DNA from: Coniferiporia sulphurascens | Taxonomy: Eukaryota; Basidiomycota; Agaricomycetes; Hymenochaetales; Hymenochaetaceae | DNA length: 64,000 nucleotides | Assembly: GCA_002794785.1 (NCBI GenBank) | Contig: NBBA01000012.1 | Location: 930,001 to 994,000 of the forward strand | Direction of reading: 5' to 3' | In this document: piece by piece, positions 12,167 to 24,878 of the stretch | Layout of the letters: each line of letters starts with the position of its first letter | How positions within the stretch are numbered: position 1 is the stretch's first letter | Notes under the pieces: generated by a model | The model's database searches: none | What the model was told of the DNA's origin: nothing | Seen by the model: the letters and a program-made list of their open reading frames with translations, nothing else | Position numbers and translations under genes: made by a program

Positions 12167-15127
12167 TTCAGCAAGCGATATTAGACGAAGTCCGGGTAAT
12201 GGCTGGATTAGTTGTTGTTTTACGACTGCTCTCGAGGGATTACTTCGAGCTGAGGACCGTTGGGATGAAAGACGGTACGTTTTATACGCAAACGAGCTGT
12301 CCACGTCTTGTTCATCATTCAACAACATGGGTCACCCCACCCACGTTCATAATTTGGTGAGGGGACAAGAATAAATAATTGCGTGCTCTCGTGCCCCGTC
12401 AGAAGAGCAAGTGATGACTGGAAAACTCCGGACCATCTGATTCCTTCCAACGAAGTCGTACAAAGAAGAGTCAACGGAGACTGATTTCTGTCAAGCACAG
12501 TTACTGGTTCCGCTGTAGGTACGGTCTTTCTATGACCCGCGTCGGCGCACAAGGACTTCCGCGGGTGAGAGATCGAAATAGGTGGGCCAGTGTGCTAGCA
12601 TTTGGTAGTCATCTAGACAGTGTGGACCAGATCATGTTCCATCCTACGGGAGCACATTCAGTAGGATAGATGAGCACAAGTAGTTGGCTTACATTCTTTA
12701 TTAACGGGCTGACTTGTTCCACATGAAAAACACGTTAATCTAGTTGCATTATTCGTGTAACGTCCGCACAGAGCGCTCAGTTTGCATAGAGTAAAAATAG
12801 GACCGAGAATGACAGGCTTAGATGGCAGATGGCATCACGACCCTTTTGATCGGAGTCGGACGAATCCACTTTGCGGCGGATGCATGGGAAACACTCCAAT
12901 CTCGAATACTCAACAACAATGATGTGCAGTCAGAAAGGTGACTTCATAGCAACTAAACAAAAAATTCCCTGATCTAAGATAAGTTTCGCTTGCCACAGCG
13001 CATTTAATTTAGGAACCGAATTAGAAATTTACTGGACTGTTCGATGATTCATACTCGCTCAAATTTGTTGAGTGGAAACTTCCTATACCTTTCCACCATA
13101 AGAAAGAAGCTCAATAACGTTGGAAGCATGCAAAAGCACGGGTTCACTGTTAGTATTGTCCCATCGGACCAGCTCGAGAGACAGGAATGGGGTGACGGCT
13201 TGTATACTCACCAGTCATCGGATCGCCTAGTCCCAGTCCTTAGAAGCTTGTGACGGAAGACATGTTGACCTGCCTTCGTGGGCGCCTTTTCATAACGAAA
13301 AAACAGGGAAGAACTGAGATGGATGGGAGATTCGAAATAGCTTTGAATAAAGGCTTACGAAGGATCTCTTCTGACCAAAGCGGTTCTCTCCCTCCCCTTA
13401 TCCATTAATTAGTCATCATACGCACGGCTTATTGCGACTTGAGACACACTTGCACTCGCCATATGGTAGACTCGCTTAAAGTTCCAGCGCTTTGATCGGT
13501 GCATTCAGAGATGCATTGCTGACTTCCTAACTTCACATCCAGAATCAGGAGGCGGTCGGGAAAATGTAGTCAGATGAGCCGTGTATTGACTCTACCGGAG
13601 TCGGAAGGGACTAATTGAAGTAGCATGGTCTGTTGTTACAGAGGAGGACGCTCTGTTCTTCCCGTGGGAATCCTGGGGCGTAAAAGCGAGTTATACAAAG
13701 TGCAAAACTGAGAATTCCCTCAAATCCATTGTATACAAAGCCTTTTTGTCTCGTTGAAAGATTTCCCGGAAGACTTGGTTTGAAATCGATATAGCGAGGA
13801 GGCTTCGTTGTGTCCATTCAGAAATGAGTCTGACTGAGTCATCTCTTTTCTTCCTGGTAGTCCGCGCCAGCGATAATGTAGAGGGAAAACCCAAACTGAT
13901 CCCAGTGAAGGCATATTGACCTAAAAAAACATGAGGTTCGGTCTCCGTCGGCAGGCCCCTCCGCCAAGTAGTACTCGACTTAACGCTGTCTGAACGTCTG
14001 AAAAGGGCCAGGGAAACTTCGTTATGCGGAGAAGTCACGGATTCTTTTTGAAAAATAAAAAAAAACATCAGCGGTCGGTAAAGAAAATCTGCATGACATG
14101 ATCGAACGAATGTGGTCACCCGAAAACAAAGATCTGCGCTGAAGCCGCGACAGGCAGATCGGATAGTAGGCAGGCATAACATGAGAGTATATTTATGGGG
14201 CAAATTGTCTTCGGTACAATGTGCAACGCTGGTCAAAATATTGCGGTCGTAGAGGTAGTTGACATGTGTTGTTCACAGGACCCAAACACCCCGAGAAACA
14301 GCAGGCTGATGCCCACGATTGAAGAGGAAGACGCTTATTCGAGATAGCATGTGCAGAAGGCAGGCCCCGTCTTTCAGCAGTCGAATCGGCCCAGCGAGCA
14401 TGCACCACCCAGTGCCAGCAGTCACGGTACTTGACAAGTTACAACGAGATGAAGTGACCAGAGCCGTCGGCGTCACGCGGCGACAACCGTTCGTCACAAG
14501 ACGCGCGTGGTTGACCCTTCTTGCTGAGTCTGAAGTTTGACTCGGAGTTGGCTTTTTTCTTGATCACGACTTCATGGAGGCCTTGAAGATGCGCAGCTTA
14601 AACACACTTGGAATTGGTATGAAAACGCTCTAAGTTCACTATCACAAAGACAGTTCTGGAGTGGTGCTTGGCCAAATGTACGAAGCTACTAGCGATTCCA
14701 ACCGAGTTGATAAGTCTTCACCGGATTTGTCTCGATGACAGGCAGCTCGAAACCACTGCTGGTAAACGCCCAAGAAGTCAAGCACTTCTCCAACCTATGC
14801 TTTGTTTGTTTTGTATTCACAAACATAAGCGCACTGGAAAGCGCCTGTCATACCTTGGAATCCCAATCGACTGGATTCCAGGCCGTGCTATCATTCAAGT
14901 TAAGCGCCACTTAGTGTTCATCATTTGTCTTCTACCCTCTAGTTCGGTGATTTCGGAAATATACCTCGCTTCAATTTAATCCAATTCTTCATCCTTGCGG
15001 AACCGTATTGTCTAACTGTCTAATGGAAGTGGCTTTGGGTCTATAAAAAGGGAGCTGCTTTCACGAGGAACATCCAGGTCCATATACCCTCCTGAGCACT
15101 CGTCGATTTACTACAGCATCTCTTCCC
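12167..15127. other. Long gene-poor stretch between two lectin-like loci
   Basis: About 3 kb with only short, mutually overlapping ORFs on both strands (for example 13691-14236 minus, 181 codons), none with recognisable motifs. A short A-rich run occurs near 14050-14065. It could be a decayed transposon or degraded duplicate, but nothing identifies it. Confidence 0.4.
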
Positions 15128-15888
15128 ATGTCTGCACCCCGACCCGTACCCCGTTAGCGGTAGCAACTATAATGTCCAGAATCTCGGATATGGACACTTT
15201 CTTGATAATTCTGGTTCTGGAACTGCCGACGGAAACCCTATCCTTGGGTGGAGCGAAAATACTCCGGCGACGGACAATCAACTTGTAAGCTTTGCTCTCC
15301 CCACTTATAACTTCTTCAGACAATGTTGAAGATATCCTGATCCGCATACTTTTAAGTGGACTTACCTCACCTACCCGTCCAGCGACAATGAAAATGTCTT
15401 TACGCTCCGGTCAGTCTCTACGACAGATAGTGAGACTGCATTCGACGATCGTGGAGGCTACTTTCGCGTCGACCCTACTGTATGTCGTTCTTTCTCATCT
15501 TCCACAGCATTATACGGATTCTAATAAGATGTCCTAGAACAACAAGCTCGTCCAAGGGGGTGCCCCAATGGCGTGGAAGCTTGTCGAGACCGCCGCGTTC
15601 GTCTACAAGTACGTATTAGCTTAGTACCCGTGATCCCTACGGCGCTCGTACACACACACTTAAATCGGACGCAGGTTGATCCCATTCGATGACTTTTTCT
15701 CCGGAAATGGCTCGATGATTGCGTCAGACGTCAACAGCGTAAGCCCTTTGCTCTTTCTGCACTTGAATCTCTATACAGCTAATCGATCTAATCGTCAGAT
15801 CATTACATCCTCCGCTGTCAACCAGCTGGAGCTTCTGGCTGACGCGTCTGAGCTTGCGCAACTCTGGTCGTTCACCCCGGAAGAGTGA
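15128..15888 (+). pseudogene. Ricin-B-type lectin-like protein, copy 2 (frameshifted near start)
   Basis: Reads as a paralogue of the gene at 11414-12166 with the same intron positions: SNYNVQNLGYGHFLDN and GNPILGWSENTP in exon 1, WTYLTYPSSDNENVFTLRS and DRGGYFRVDPT in exon 2, KLVQGGAPMAWKLVE in exon 3, LIPFDDFFSGNGSMIASDVNS, then SSAVNQLELL and ELAQLWSF to TGA 15886-15888. The only plausible start, ATG 15128, is in a different frame from the trefoil (codons start at 15141), and the trefoil frame has a TGA at 15093 with no ATG in between. A small indel just after the ATG is the simplest reading. An unseen 5' exon could rescue it. Confidence 0.65.
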
Positions 15889-16368
15889 TCGAAGACTTGT
15901 GTAAGAATTGCAAGAAGATATACGCGCATAGCCGGAGCTTCTCCAGCTGAATGTTTGTTGAGGAGCGGGTGTCTGATCTGGACTATCGGGAATGAGTTTG
16001 TATGTAATTGTGAATAAATAAATGTTTTCGTGCTGGATTTTTTGTTGCTGATCTGTCATATACATCCGTAACCCACTAGTACTATCCAGTTTTCGGAAAC
16101 ACTATCAACTTCATGCTCGAGTAGGATTCATAATTGCGACTCCGTGAAAAACAGGTCGGAGTCGTTCCGAGTATGCCTATGTTCATTCACGACCGAGGGA
16201 ATTGAGTGATATTCGGCACTTGTCTGTCATTGCCAGCGCCTCTCCGGATCCCCGCGTCTGGGGTGATCTAGAGAATATGACACACCGTTAGCAGCGCCCA
16301 CTGGCAGTCCGTTAAGCGCCTGGCCTAAACCGTATTTTCCCTACTTCGTGTCCAGCCTAATAATAATA
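15889..16368. other. Intergenic between lectin copy 2 and transposons
   Basis: No gene recognised. It contains the 3' flank of the lectin-like locus and ends with TA-rich sequence (TAATAATA) directly before the pogo-like end. Confidence 0.4.
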
Positions 16369-16690
16369 CAGTCGGACCTCCCATAATGGAGCATCCTCAT
16401 AATGAATATCCTCCCATAATGGGTAGTCTAGGGCTTCCACCGAGTCGGTAGTCAGGGATTTCCTATAAGATAATGAATAAAGTTGATAATGCATAATGAA
16501 TACCAAATTTAAAAAATTTAATAAGAATATCCATTATCAGAGGTAAAAATCGGCTGCAAAATTACTATATATAGTAAATTTGCTTACACTCATTTTGTTA
16601 TCGTAGCCATAACCCAAATATGGGATATTAGCTGGTTTTGTAATATCTACTTTACTCTCTTCTGAGCAATTTTCTGAAAAAAACATAATT
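16369..16690. mobile_element. Fragment resembling a pogo/Fot1-type DNA transposon end
   Basis: The sequence starts CAGTCGGACCTCCC directly after a TA dinucleotide, as expected for the terminal repeat of a Tc1/mariner-pogo element that targets TA. The phrase CCTCCCATAATGG is repeated in variant form three times within 60 bp, as in subterminal repeats. No transposase and no matching opposite end were found. The fragment stops at the copia LTR (16691), which may have inserted into it. Assignment rests on terminus resemblance only. Confidence 0.35.
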
Positions 16691-16947
16691 TATTAAATAA
16701 ATATAACGAACGATATAAAAATAGTATGTGGTCATATGAACAACCACCTTACTAAGTAAATGATAACACAATGATAACGCCATGCGAGATAGGAGCTAGT
16801 TAGTTATAGTAGTACTAGCCCACAGAACGTGTATATAAGGGGAGCTGGTCTCGCCCTAGAAATACATCGGTTTATGCTGATAACCCACCTTGCCTGAACT
16901 TCACCACTGCACCTCATCGTCTACCACAACGTGCGTAGATTTTAAGA
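16691..16947 (+). repeat. 5' LTR of the copia element
   Basis: Begins TATTAAAT and ends TTTTAAGA; the ends were set by comparing the solo LTR at 30392-30648, where the 5-bp duplications define them exactly. It contains a TATATAAGG box at about 16832-16840, likely the transcription start signal. Confidence 0.9.
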
Positions 16948-16962
16948 GGTTATGAGCCTTGA
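16948..16962 (+). promoter_or_regulatory. Putative primer-binding site of the copia element
   Basis: The sequence directly after the 5' LTR reads GGTTATGAGCCTTGA, where reverse transcription would be primed by a tRNA. Placement is by position; the priming tRNA was not identified. Confidence 0.45.
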
Positions 16963-17016
16963 CTCTACAACTAATGAAACAATTAACGAACATATACATC
17001 CTCGAATAACGAAATC

Positions 17017-20000
17017 ATGTCTGACGGACAGAAACCAAACACTTGTGAGCAAACACGTTTGCAAAAATTATCAGGATTACGAATAATAGCTAACGAACTA
17101 AAAATAACGTATACACAGTCATCTACTATCGAAGAACTTGAAGAAAAAATTCAAAAAGCCAAAGATAGCAAAAGGTTAGTCGACCTAATACTACAATGTA
17201 ACCTAAGACAAATACCTATTAACGGAATGGAACAACAAATACAAGATCGAATAAACAGGTATGATAATTCTACCAAAGACGAAAAATTAAAAATAAGAAC
17301 TGACTATAAAATGGAACTAACGAATCACACTAAAGATTTAGGAATATCAGATCAAGGAAAATCATCCGAAATCAGATACCGAATAAGTACGTATTTGGGC
17401 ATATCAGATCCAAATGAAAAAGCTCAATTTAAAATTGATAACCCATATATTAAGCCAGAAGAAGAAAGCGATAAGAAAGAAGACAATGATAAAAAAGAAG
17501 ATAATGAAGAAGAAAACTCCGAAGAATCTAAAAATAACCCATCACGTGAGCCATCAGAACCATCTGATCCTGACGATTCAGATGCTAACGATACTGAGGA
17601 AGATGAACTGAGTATGGCAACTAAACTCGCGGAACTCCAGAAATTCTTCGACGGAATCAAGAAACTCGATGGCCACAGAAATTATAAACTCTGGAACTAC
17701 AGAGTCCAAAGTGCAATCGAGAGTGCAGGTTACGGTAACCTGCTCACTAACTCCCCAGGAACTGGAGAGGCTGGTATATCAAGCACTTTATATAACGGCA
17801 TTATGCGCACTATGCCCGACAAGATATTGGCTTATTATCTTAATTTCTCTAAAGATATTCCAGCGCTACTCAAAGCGCTTGACGGACGATATAACGTCCA
17901 GACAACAATTACAAAGGGCTTTAATGAGGCTGCCCTTTTTGATATCCGAGGTCATGTCAGCCATTTCGATGGAACGCTCGATAACCTCAGCAATAAATAC
18001 GAGGAACTCATAGCCCAAGGGGTAAAAGTTTCAGAGTCGACATATATATCGGCTATTACGTGGGCAACGCCCGAACAATACCAATACGTACTCACACAGA
18101 GTGAGTTATACATTAAAACAATTAACGAAACGAACCCGGACAAAGATGAAATTGAACTAACCCCTCAATTTTTACTAATGGCACTGAGAAACGCCTTCAA
18201 GGGGTGGCATAAAAATCATCAGAGGACAGGAGCGGCGGCTAACCACCTGCCCAAGGACGAGCGGAACCACCCCTACTTTAGGGGCCACGGACGCGGTAAC
18301 AGCCACGGAGTCCAACCACGAGGTCGCGGCTATAGGGGCCGTGGAGGATATATGCGAGGATGAGGACGAGGGGGATATTCCCCTAACCAACAATCACACG
18401 TTATTAAGTGCTACAATTGTAACAAACTAGGGCACTTTAGTTGAGACTGCTGGGCGCCAAAAACGGAATGGACAAAGGCAGCCCAAAAGAAAAAAGAGGA
18501 CGTGAACGACGACAAAGGAAAAGGGAAGGAAATGGGTGCGTCAGCAGCACCGACAACGACTGGGGCAAGTGCGGCCCAGGCTAAACATACCGCAGCAGCA
18601 GCAGCAACAAACGTCGCATTGAGCTCTCGAATCGAACTAAGCACCGTAATCGGCCAAGGCGAAATTGGCGCCTTCATAACCGAAGTCGACGATAACGATT
18701 TCGACATGGGAGAATTCCCAATATATTCCTATAACGACTTCCTTGACAAAATAGGAAACTACGATAGCGCCATGGAAGACGTGGATGATAATAATTTGGA
18801 CGTAAGCATTAACGTTATAACAACAGAAAAAATTGCTAACAATATTTATTCCTCAATGGATATAATTGATACTGGTGCAACGATACATCTAACACCATAT
18901 CTAAATCGATTATGAAATACATACAAAACCGACGCAATCACGATAACGGCCGCAAATAAAACAACATTTATGGCAAATATAGTAGGGGATCTTAAGCTTT
19001 ACATCCCCAATGGACACTCGGTAAGTGTCATAACATTATCAAACGTATACTACAATCCTAAGATGAATATGACATTAGTCTCTCAAGGACTTCTATGTCA
19101 AGATGGCTACAAATTTATTTATAAAGAAAATGAATGTATAATAAAGTATCCTAATGGATCTTTATGCGGAAAAATCTTAAACAAAAATGGATTGTATAGT
19201 ATATTTAACAATGATGTACAAACGGCTACAAAAAATGTAACATTATTTGAACTTCACAAAAAACTCGGGCATATAAGTTATGCCTACATAAAACGATTAC
19301 TAAAAGAAGATCAAATCACAAATAACAAAATATCAAATTACGACGAAACTCAATGCACAATCTGCATAGAAGCAAATATTAAAAGAATGCAAATTCCAAA
19401 ATTACGTATTTCAAAATTAGCCGAAAAATTCGGCGATCACATACATATGGACATATGGGGTCCAGCATCCACACATGCTATTGGAGGATATAAATACCTT
19501 CTAACACTTGTAGACGACACTACAAGATGGATAAAAATGATTTTATTAAAAACAAAAGATGAGGGCTTAAATGCTTATACGACTTGGGCTACTATGCTCA
19601 ATACACAATTTAATATAAAAATAAAAATATTACAAAGCGATAATGACACAGTGTTTTTAAGTAAACAATTCACTGAATATTTAGAAAAACATGGAACAAT
19701 ATGAAAGCTGACTGTACACGATACGCCACAACAAAATGGAGTAGCAGAATGATCACATCAAATGATTTTAAACAATACACGAGTAAATCTGCTACAAGCA
19801 AAATTACCTCCAAGTTTATGGGGAGAAGCTGTAAAATACAGTACTTATGTTTACAATAGAACGCCAAAGAGTGCTATTGATTTTAAAACACCATATTATA
19901 AACAATATAATGAAAATTACAACATTGATGATTTAAAAGAATTTGGCCAATATTGCATTATACGACAAGAAGACGTAAATAAATTACAACCAAAAGGAAA

Positions 20001-21864
20001 ATATGCACAATGGCTAGGATTTGACGAAGAAAGCAAAGGTCATAGAACCTATCATAATAGAAAAATCTCAGTCGAATGAAATCTACAATTTTTAGATTCT
20101 CCACCATCTAAAATTGAAGGGGAGAATATAACAGAAAAACAAAACGAGCAAATAAAAGAATTAACAAATGAAAGACCAATAAGAACTATTAAACCAACGA
20201 AAAAATCATTAGGTCTAAACTTTGACGAACAAAATACAGTCGCTTATCTTACGGAATTCAATCAATTCAATACAGAATTAATAGGCGATCCAAATTCATA
20301 TCAACAAGCGATCAATAGAATTGACGCAAATCAATGGATCAACGCAATGAAAGAAGAAATAAAAACGTTAATTGAAAGATCTACATGGAAAATCATTGAT
20401 CCACCAAAAGAAGCAAACATAATCGGAACAAGATTTGTTTACAAAACAAAAAGATTAGCAAACGGAAAAATAGAACGATACAAAGCAAGATTAGTAGTTC
20501 AAGGATTTGCCCAGAAAGAAGGCATAGACTACTACTCAAATGATACATTCGCTCCAGTGGCACGATTAGCCACAGTAAGAACCATATTAAGTTGGAGTGC
20601 AACAAACAATTACGAGATTCACCAAATCGATATAAAATCAGCTTACTTATATGGTGAACTAGATAAAAACGAAAATATATATATAAAAGCACCTCCAGGA
20701 AACTTAATCGAAATAAAACCTGGACAAGTTTTAAAATTAAATAAAGCCTTATACGGATTAAAACAAGCAGGCAGACGATGGTATAAAAAATTATCAGAAA
20801 TATTAATAGGAATAGGACTAACACGAGCAGTCCAAGATAACGCAGTATTCCTAAGAAAAGTAAAAGGAAAAACAATCCTAATACTTTTCATTCATGTTGA
20901 TGATATAACCATATGTGGCTTAAATTTATTAATAATAAAAGCCTTTAAAGAAGAAATTGGAAAACATGTAAAATTCACTGACGGAAATGACATACATTGG
21001 TTACTTGGTATTGAAATTGAAAGAAACCGAGAAGAAAGAATAATCAAACTAAGACAAAAACATTATATTGACAATATCATAGAAAAATATAAATTAAAAG
21101 ATGCTGCAACGGTACGAACACCAATGACACCTGGTCAAGTGTTAAAATCACTCGAAAATCCAACTAATGAAGAATTAAACTTCATGAATCAAATACTGTA
21201 TATGAACATGGTTGGAGCATTACGATATGCAGCAGATTGTACGAGACCTGACATATCATTCGCAACAGGTCAATTTGCTAGGCATTTAAATAAACCTAGT
21301 ATTGAACATTACAATGCAGTAAAACACTGTTTTAAATATTTAAAGGGAACAAACGATTATTGGTTAATACTCGGAGGTAAAGAACCAATCGAGTTAATCG
21401 GATATACCGATGCCGATGGAATGACACAAGAAGGCCATAAAGCAATATCAGGATATATATTCCAAATAGGAAACGCAACAATATCATGGTCAAGTAAAAA
21501 ACAAGAATTAGTGTCATTATCAGTATGTGAAGTGGAATTACAAGCTTTAACTCATGGAGTAAAAGAAGCTATATGGCTACGAAGACTGGTTGAAGAGGTA
21601 CTGCAGACCTTGGATACACCTACAAAAATATTATGTGATAATCAAGCAGCCATAACTATAGTAAATTCAACAGAACAAAAATATACACAACGAACAAAAC
21701 ACATAGATATACGAAAAGACTTCTTACGAGATTATATTGAAAATGAAACTATATCAGTTTCATATATTCCAACTGGACAGCAAAAGGCTGATATTATGAC
21801 AAAAGCGCTAATGATAGAATTAATCAAACGTTTTACAAGTCTACTCCGTCTAGTAAAAGTTTGA
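17017..21864 (+). pseudogene. copia gag-pol polyprotein interrupted by six in-frame TGA codons
   Basis: One frame stays open for 4,848 nt except for TGA at 18361, 18442, 18913, 19702, 19750 and 20077; there are no TAA, TAG or frameshifts. Order: N-terminal region with three SAP-like repeats (about residues 15-50, 53-81, 97-127), a Lys/acidic linker (about 138-198), gag domain, RGG-rich basic tail, CCHC knuckle (CYNCNKLGHFS-x-DC), aspartic protease (DTGAT), integrase (LHKKLGHIS, HMDIWGP, QSDND, NGVAE), reverse transcriptase (TRFVYKTKR, KARLVVQG, DIKSAYLYGELD, ALYGLKQAGRRWYK, HVDDI) and RNase H (YTDADG, SKKQELVSLSVCEVE, CDNQAA, TKHIDIR, KADIMTKAL). In the knuckle, integrase and neighbouring sites the family normally has Arg where this copy has TGA. 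Confidence 0.93.
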
Positions 21865-21871
21865 AGGGGAG
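21863..21871 (+). promoter_or_regulatory. Polypurine tract before the 3' LTR
   Basis: A run of GAAGGGGAG abuts the 3' LTR and overlaps the gag-pol stop region. This is the usual plus-strand priming site of LTR retrotransposons. Confidence 0.7.
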
Positions 21872-22128
21872 TATTAAATAAATATAACGAACGATATAAA
21901 TATAGTACGTGGTCATATGAACAACCACCTTACTAAGTAAACGATAACGCAACAATAACGCCATACGAGATAGGAGCTAGTTAGTTATAGTAGTACTAGC
22001 CCACGGAACGTGTATATAAGGGGAGCTGGTCTCGCCCTAGAAATACATCGGTTTATGCTGATAACCCACCTTGCCTGAACTTCACCACTGCACCTCATCG
22101 TCTACCACAACGTGCATAGATTTTAAGA
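21872..22128 (+). repeat. 3' LTR of the copia element
   Basis: Same 257-bp unit as the 5' LTR. About nine differences from the 5' LTR, eight of them transitions and seven at CG versus TG/CA sites. Confidence 0.9.
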
Positions 22129-22764
22129 GGCAATATGTTGGTTTTCCGAGTTATTGACGAGCTATGTGAGGACTCAGACCTTTTCTTATAACAATATTTC
22201 CACTGGCAGGCGGTCGGTGTGACAGAGCAGTCTGAATACGTGGCTATGCCAAAAAAGACTCGCCGTCGAGAGGGGAAGCGCGGGAACGAATGTCTACGTA
22301 AGTATTTCTAATGAGACGCTAATCCACTTATGGGATATTGATCGGCGAGCTGTTCTGATATTACGCAAACAATTGCACGCATCGAACTAGATTTTGCTGT
22401 CACGGTTATCACCATATGCCATGTTTGTACTGACAATCATATATTGCGGCCAGTCGTTCGCGCGGTAAAAATTGCCAATGGAGTAATTTTTTGTCCGGGT
22501 TTTAAAACAACACACTCTGTCACGTCGATTATATTCCGTCACATAGTACTATTCTTTGGTTTTTCAATGTCTCGACTTACTCAGTCCCTCGCCTACTGTT
22601 TACCAGACTGGGTCACCCTACATCCCTTGAAGAAGCTCCCTGTGACTAATTACTGAGCATGTAGTTCCCTTTCGTGAAATCAATCGGTTTCTTCAAGGAT
22701 AATGCTATGGCTAATACATGCCCATCGTACTTCAAGTTCATTACGAGAATCAGAAACCATGTGC
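22129..22764. other. Spacer between copia and AKR-1, nothing recognised
   Basis: No coding region, repeat end or RNA recognised. It is the 3' flank of AKR-1. Confidence 0.4.
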
Positions 22765-24095
22765 TTAGCTACCCTGCGGCTTGATCGCCTGCTTAAGCGG
22801 CCATCTATCCTCATGGCTCGCAGATTCAAGTAGGATGTTTGGCCCCGTGCCGTCACCCTGAGAAGAATGTAAGACACTTCACATGTTTGCACCGGCTAAG
22901 TTCACTTACAAAGCTGGCGTTCGGGAATCCTGGGTCAAACGGAATGATGCTCTCGATATACTTTATTTGCCCTTCGGAAAGCGATATCTTGAGGGCCTCG
23001 ATGTTCGCCATCAGATGCTCTACCTTTCGTCCACCAATGATAGGGAAGACGTATGGCGCCTTTTGCATCACGTATGCAATCGCGACAGCTGTGATGTGCT
23101 CAGTCCCCACCTCCTTTGCTACCTTCTCCAGCGCCGCACAGACCTTCTTTTCGTTCTCGTTACGCATCCAGTCAGGTTGCATGGCAGTTCGGCCCTTTTC
23201 TCCAGACTCGGCGCGGCGTTTCTCCTCTGCGTCTGTGCGTAGACGTCCTCCGGCAAGTACGTTCCAAGGTGCAAGCGCGAGCCCTTGTGCGCGAGCCATC
23301 GGGATGATATCACGCTCAAAGCTACGTTCCATGACGTTCCAAGCGCCTTGGTAGATTACGAAGGGCGTCTTGCCATGATCCTTCGCGTACTGGTTCGCAG
23401 CCGAGACGACCCATGCGGGCGTGTCGGAGACACCCAAATAGAGAACTTTGCCAGAAACAATGAGATGGTGCAGGTTGTTCATGACCTCCTCGATGGAGGT
23501 GCTGTAGTCCCACCAATGAACGTAGAGGATGTCGATGTAGCTCGTGCGGAGCTTCTTGAGACTCGCCTCGATACTGACCTTGAGCGATTTGCCGTTATTT
23601 CCCACGTAGTTGGCCTTGATATTGATATTGTCTTGTCCATGCTTATAGTTCGTCGTGTACTGCTCAATGTACATGTGTATATACATAAGTCAAGAACTTT
23701 GAAAGAAAACCCGTGATTGCGCACCTTTGTCGCAATAACGAGTTGATCTCGAATACCACGCGTATCCGCCCACTCTCCAATGAATTCCTCAGACGTCTCA
23801 TCTTGGCTACAAAGGCGGTGTGATTAGGCAAATTACTGGATTGGTCAGGGAGCAATAAGGTATCGCACTAGCTGTTGGCAGTATCGATGAAGTTGCCTCC
23901 GGCATCGTAAAATGCATCAAGAAGCTTGAATGACGATCTCTTGTCCATTTCTCCCAGTCCGTATTTTCCCCACTTGTCGCCGATGCTCATAGCACCGAGC
24001 TGGAGAGGTGAGACGCGCACCCCAGCGAGCGGTGAAAGCACGCGGTAGCGACCGAGCGCCGTAGCCGATGGAGGAGGGGGCGCCCAAAAAGACAT
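22765..24095 (-). CDS. Aryl-alcohol-dehydrogenase-like aldo/keto reductase, array copy AKR-1
   Basis: NADPH-dependent aldo/keto reductase of the fungal aryl-alcohol dehydrogenase/norsolorinic acid ketoreductase type, likely reducing aromatic aldehydes in the cytosol. Exon 1 (MSFWAPPPP to [10 protein letters not shown]) carries the catalytic Asp in FIDTAN. The catalytic Tyr codon is split by intron 1 (TA then C). Exon 2 ([14 protein letters not shown] to VIATK) ends with the catalytic Lys. Exon 3 carries the catalytic His in YVHWWD, then [37 protein letters not shown] and the NADPH-binding [12 protein letters not shown]. The last exon reads GDGTGPN to a C-terminal IKPQGS. All exons join in frame, giving about 385 residues, normal for the family. 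It is the most downstream of eight copies in the same orientation. Confidence 0.87.
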
Positions 24096-24878
24096 TTCGG
24101 AGAGATAGACGTGATTGTTTTTGAGAATAAGGCAGAAGAATGAGGTTACAATGAGGATGTTTACAGTCTTTCATACATATTGGAGGCTTCCTGACCGTTC
24201 CTGCTGACGGGACATGGTGACGACCCCTCTGGCGTGCTTGTATTGCACTTTAGTAAGCTTACCATTATTATGTGATGTCCCCGGCCATGACAGTGTGGCA
24301 ATGAGCAAAGTATTTGACGAATGAATGTGAAGTGGATATAGAAGCTGGCAGTGAGAAACTCATAGCCGCAGGCGGAGTCAGCTCTATGGGATCAGCGAAA
24401 AAGACCTTCCTAATTCGTAAGAGGGATTTGCGTTTGGGAATCTTGTCATGCAGTGCGCGGCTCCGAGTCGGCTTAGAGGCTATTTGATGGCACGGCCACG
24501 ACACGCGTCGCCAAGCCGGTGTACTAGAGTTGAGTTTGGAAGCAGTGCCCAAGCCCGGATTCGAAATTCGGCACACGAAATTCTTTCCAACGTTAACAGC
24601 ATGGGTCATTGAACTTCAAAAAGTGTGTATTACATGAACACATGTTGTATGTACTTCTGAAGAACACTCACGCTACAGTAGGACAGTAATTGTTGTGGCT
24701 TTCCTCTTTCATCGTTTTGATACGGCTTCCAGACAAACTAACAGGACCTGGCCGCGTCTTTCGAAAGCATTTAAACTGGTCTCTGCAGGAACGATACGAA
24801 TGTGTAGTATTACATGCCCGTTCACGTAGAATTGAACCTTGGGTTATTACAGAACGCAACATACTACCGATACCACGA
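24096..24878. other. AKR-1 upstream region / AKR-2 3' flank
   Basis: Contains a version of the element shared by the reductase copies (about 24201-24237, including GGTGACGA). Remaining sequence has only short ORFs without similarity. Confidence 0.4.

Larger units (their letters stand above)
16691..22128 (+). mobile_element. Full-length Ty1/copia LTR retrotransposon
   Basis: A 5,438-bp element with two 257-bp direct LTRs (16691-16947 and 21872-22128), a primer-binding region, one continuous gag-pol frame (17017-21864) in the copia order protease, integrase, reverse transcriptase, RNase H, and a polypurine tract before the 3' LTR. The LTRs differ at about nine positions by eye (about 3.5%). 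Flanking pentamers (TAATT left, GGCAA right) do not match, although two solo LTRs of this family in the window have perfect 5-bp duplications. The element cannot translate a full polyprotein because of six in-frame TGA codons. Confidence 0.93.

Noticed and set aside
17017..21864. Copia element using TGA as a tryptophan codon
   Set aside because: TGG is used normally for Trp throughout the same frame, and the TGA sites match family positions that carry Arg. CpG decay of CGA explains them better.
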